From: Paramacrobiotus richtersi
Taxonomy: Eukaryota > Tardigrada > Eutardigrada > Parachela > Macrobiotidae
Length of the DNA: 33,525 bases
Assembly (NCBI GenBank): GCA_034698045.1
Contig: JAQGAU010000237.1
Coordinates: forward strand, 1-33,525
Reading direction: 5' to 3'
Below the pieces are notes generated by a model. The model ran no database searches, was not told the origin of the DNA, and worked only from the letters and a program-made list of their open reading frames with translations. Made by a program: the position numbers and the translations under genes. Numbering within the stretch: the first letter of the stretch is position 1; each line of letters starts with the position of its first letter. This document shows positions 30,783-33,525 of this stretch, piece by piece.

Positions 30783-31855
30783 CTATATGTAGTAAACATG
30801 ATGGTACATATTCCGGTGCTTGTATCTTTCATCGAATTCGGCCACAACATCCCCGATAATATCGTCCCTGTAAAAGCGAAAGCTTAGTCACTTGTCATAA
30901 AAAATTTCCAGTAACATGATAAAACTTCGAACGTTTTCTTTCAAAAGTAACCGAACAATCTCTTTTATTAACATACATCATAAGTTTCTTATTCGAAGTT
31001 GCGGAATGCTTTTCCTATTAGAAATTACGGAACGCTTTCGGCTCGAAAACACTGTCAAGCATTATTGAAACGCTTCTAATACAAGAGGGGTACGGATCAA
31101 AATAACCGTCAAGAAAATCTCTCCGACATCTAATGTGTAATACGTGCAAAACTCGAAAGGCTTTACTACCTTTGTACCAGTGACGCGTCAGAAAATGTAA
31201 AGCAGCAAGCCTACCGTACGTCCGAAAAATTAAAGATACAATTCCACATTCGCTCAGACGTTAGGAGACGCACTTACAGATGCTCAGCTTCCTCTTCCAG
31301 TCTTTGGCAGAGTTCGCAAATAATAAAGGCCGCCACGGTAGCTTCGTCGTGATTATCCAAAATGTCCATGTTGATAACATGGGCCGGACGAAAACCGTAG
31401 TTCAGATCTCCCAGGTGCTCCGTAACTTGATCGAAAACGCGTTCTTCGCAGCAGATAATCACATCAAATGGTTCAACACTGTCTTGAAATCTTTCTGGTC
31501 TGATTTTGATGCGGCGGTTCCGGTCCAGCATATTCAGCAGGCCGTTACCCGTGTATAGATGTTGGTCCTGATTCCACAAATCGCGATACATATCATCGTA
31601 GCTAACATCAAAACTGTACACATTAGGACGGTCGGCCGAAGGTCCAGGTAATTTTACGCAATTCCCCGACCCAAACGAGCGGACCTACCAACAATAATTT
31701 CAATAAGCTGCAAGCACCGGGTCGTACCCTACAAAAACCAATGAATAGTTCCTTACGGCGAATCCCCTTTCAGCCAGAAAGTTGTGCGCTTCCATGCTTC
31801 TGTTTTGATTGCTGGAACATACAACAGCGAACGACAACCTTAGAGGCTTCTCCAT
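30783..31855 (-). CDS. SSU72: SSU72, RNA polymerase II CTD Ser5/Ser7 phosphatase
   Basis: Three exons (31855-31757, 31684-31278, 30867-30783) join in frame to 591 nt, 196 residues, against 194 in human. The catalytic C-x5-R loop is VVCSSNQNRSMEAHN, with nucleophile Cys13 and Arg19. The family blocks VRSFGSGNCVKLPGP, YTGNGLLNMLDRNRRIK, PERFQD, CEERVFDQV and the acid-bearing DILDNHDEAT all follow in order, and the C-terminus HHVYYI parallels HTVCFY. SSU72 is a nuclear low-molecular-weight-type phosphatase. It removes phosphate from Ser5 and Ser7 of the Pol II C-terminal repeats, acting on cis-proline substrates with symplekin in the cleavage and polyadenylation complex. The start is the ATG of MEKPLRLSFAVV, 12 residues before the catalytic Cys as in orthologues. 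All key residues are present, so the gene looks functional. Confidence 0.97.
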
Positions 31856-33346
31856 AATGTGTCGTCAGTCCCTCTCTAATCCTGGGCTCTTGTTCCTCCG
31901 TAGACTCTAGGCCCTAGAGCTTAGGTCGGTAATAAAATATCGTCGCAGCTTGCCCAGGAAGCTCCGAAATTTGGATCAACACTCAACAGCCTTGTTCAAC
32001 AACTTACGAGTGGCTAGGCCGGCTACAGGTATCGAACTACATAGGACAATTTCTAAGACGAAGCCGAGAAAGAAATGGAATTGACAGTTCACAGTCATGC
32101 AAACTGGCAAAAAATTAGAAATGCGCAACAATCAGAAACTTTTATGATGAAATCTGCACCTGTTTTACCAGCGATGAGGCGAAGTGAAAGTCATTGATCA
32201 ACGGTTCAGCCGCCTAAGCTAGGTACTGACTCAGCTCTGTACTAGTTTTCTAGTTGCTCTAGGGGTCCAGACCGTCCAGGTGCCAGTTTTGACTGCTCGT
32301 TTGACTTTTAAGACGTTCGAAAACCCACCGTTAAATCAAAAATCAATTTTTAGTAATATTTCTTTTTAACAAGACAAAAGGATATTCTACAAGAGAGAGC
32401 CGGTGGGAGTAATACGTGTGCTAAGGCCATGGTATTACACCTTGGTTCTCGTCCAACGACACGATTTTTTGCAACCCCTTCCCTCAGGCGCGCGGTGATG
32501 TGGCAATCATTATGCTGGAAGTTAGAGCAATGTGCGTGCTATAAAAGCTGTTTTCTGTCAGCCAAAGCGCGCTTCTTGTTTTATTTGCACCGCAACTTGT
32601 TGTCAGGCGAGTCCAAATCTTTCGGAATAGCGTGGATCATTCCGGAACACTACGGCAGCTGATTCTCTTCAGAGGTAAGCGTCCGAAGCGGAACTTTTGA
32701 TGCTTAAGAGCGCGCAGAAAAATCGGTTTTCATGCGCATTTCCGTCTCTTTTCCTCGTTATGGAATAGAGTGTACTAGTTATTTCTTGCGAAATTTTTAC
32801 CCACAAAAATTTATGCAGGTTCCACGTAGCGGACTTCCTGCTGAATCAACGGAATATTAACAAGCTTTTGTTCTGGTCTTGGAAACTACGAAGGAAATGT
32901 GTGGTAAGTGTCAGCTTACATGTAGAAATTCGCTTTCGGAAATCGAGTGCGGACTCCAGAAAATACCACTAAAATCTCCCTAGTTGTTGTTACAATAATC
33001 TTGTGTGGTTTTTTGGCCGGACAGGACGTGAAATTCCTGGTCATCCACATCTGGATTAATTCAGCGAAAAAAATAATTTTGGTGGTGTTTCTTCTGCACG
33101 GCAGGGAAAATTGTGAGCATTCAGATTTTTTAAATTTTTACTTATTATTATTCTGTTTTTTGGCTTTAGATTACATTTTTCGTTTTAATAATATATTTCT
33201 GGTTGTTCTTACGCGTTGAGAGAATGTATGTGCAACTGTAATTCTTCATACACAGTAAAAATATTATTATTGTATGTTTTGGCTTTTTTAACAGAAAAGA
33301 GTTAACAGTTTCGTTAATTCCGACGTATAATAATTTCGTAACTCAG
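31856..33346. other. 1.5 kb region without a supported gene
   Basis: Begins with the SSU72 promoter region. A plus-strand frame at 32429-32662 (MVLHLGSRPTTRFFATPSL) looks slightly like a mitochondrial presequence, but I find no exon that continues it. A frame at 32947-33219 is hydrophobic and AT-driven. These could be 5' exons of the gene at the right edge, but I cannot connect them. Confidence 0.35.
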
Positions 33347-33525
33347 TACTGAAGCATTTGTGATTTACTTTGATGATTTTGTCCAACTCGAGAATCTTCA
33401 GCCGGAAGTCAAAGCGGTGCTGTCTGCACGCGGAATCGTTTGTACTTTAAATGATTTTAAATTAGATCGGTGTTTGCTAAAGCGGTGTGTCAAGTCACGA
33501 TTTTTGCTGTTTATGGGTCAACCGA
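33347..33525 (+). CDS. Partial exon of an unrecognised gene, cut by the right edge
   Basis: After an ACTCAG acceptor the frame stays open for 59 codons to the end of the window: TEAFVIYFDDFVQLENL, then QPEVKAVLSARGIVCTLNDF, then KLDRCLLKRC. Composition and the clean acceptor argue for real coding sequence. The part QPEVKAVLSARGI could be a helix-hairpin-helix-like segment, as at the start of RAD51 paralogues, but too little is visible to name it. Upstream exons are not identified. Confidence 0.45.

Noticed and set aside
33360-33380. VIYFDDF read as a reverse-transcriptase active site
   Set aside because: The flanking residues do not follow any reverse-transcriptase pattern I know, and one short motif is not enough.

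Overview
The window is a gene-dense piece of an animal nuclear genome. The genes are broken into many small exons by mostly short introns (about 50 to 300 nt, nearly all GT-AG, at least two GC-AG), and single-copy housekeeping genes lie on both strands with little spacer. An RBFOX-type RNA-binding protein and a ZNF367-type zinc-finger protein point to Metazoa. The compact multi-intron layout would suit a small ecdysozoan such as a tardigrade, but that is an inference and nothing here proves the taxon. I saw no rRNA, tRNA, CRISPR, bacterial-type operon or intact transposon.

Layout, left to right. The 5' end of an unrecognised gene runs off the left edge (1-547, minus). A small tail-anchored coiled-coil protein follows (1653-2625, minus), then a 251-residue orphan (3852-4817, plus). 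Next come an RBFOX-like splicing regulator (5835-8903, minus) and glycogenin with an N-terminal extension (9702-11937, minus). A 12-exon gene for a protein of about 985 residues (12488-18978, minus) contains a duplicated W-P-W exon module, and its 2.5 kb intron carries a complete-looking gene on the opposite strand with an HHCC integrase-type zinc-binding domain (13959-15716, plus). Nup85 (19565-22820, minus, 15 exons, 653 aa) sits head to head with COX11 (23414-25510, plus). A ZNF367-like gene (27080-30460, plus) is tail to tail with the CTD phosphatase SSU72 (30783-31855, minus). An open exon runs off the right edge.

The named genes have unrelated core jobs (nuclear pore, cytochrome oxidase assembly, Pol II CTD dephosphorylation, glycogen priming, splicing control), so this is not a functional cluster. 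The parts least explained by known families are the 985-residue modular protein with its guest gene, the glycogenin with a new N-terminus and no recognisable glycogen-synthase-binding tail, and a pair of perfect adjacent hairpins downstream of COX11. Exon models were built by hand from splice signals, reading phase and remembered family sequences. For most multi-exon genes every junction keeps frame and the total length divides by three.
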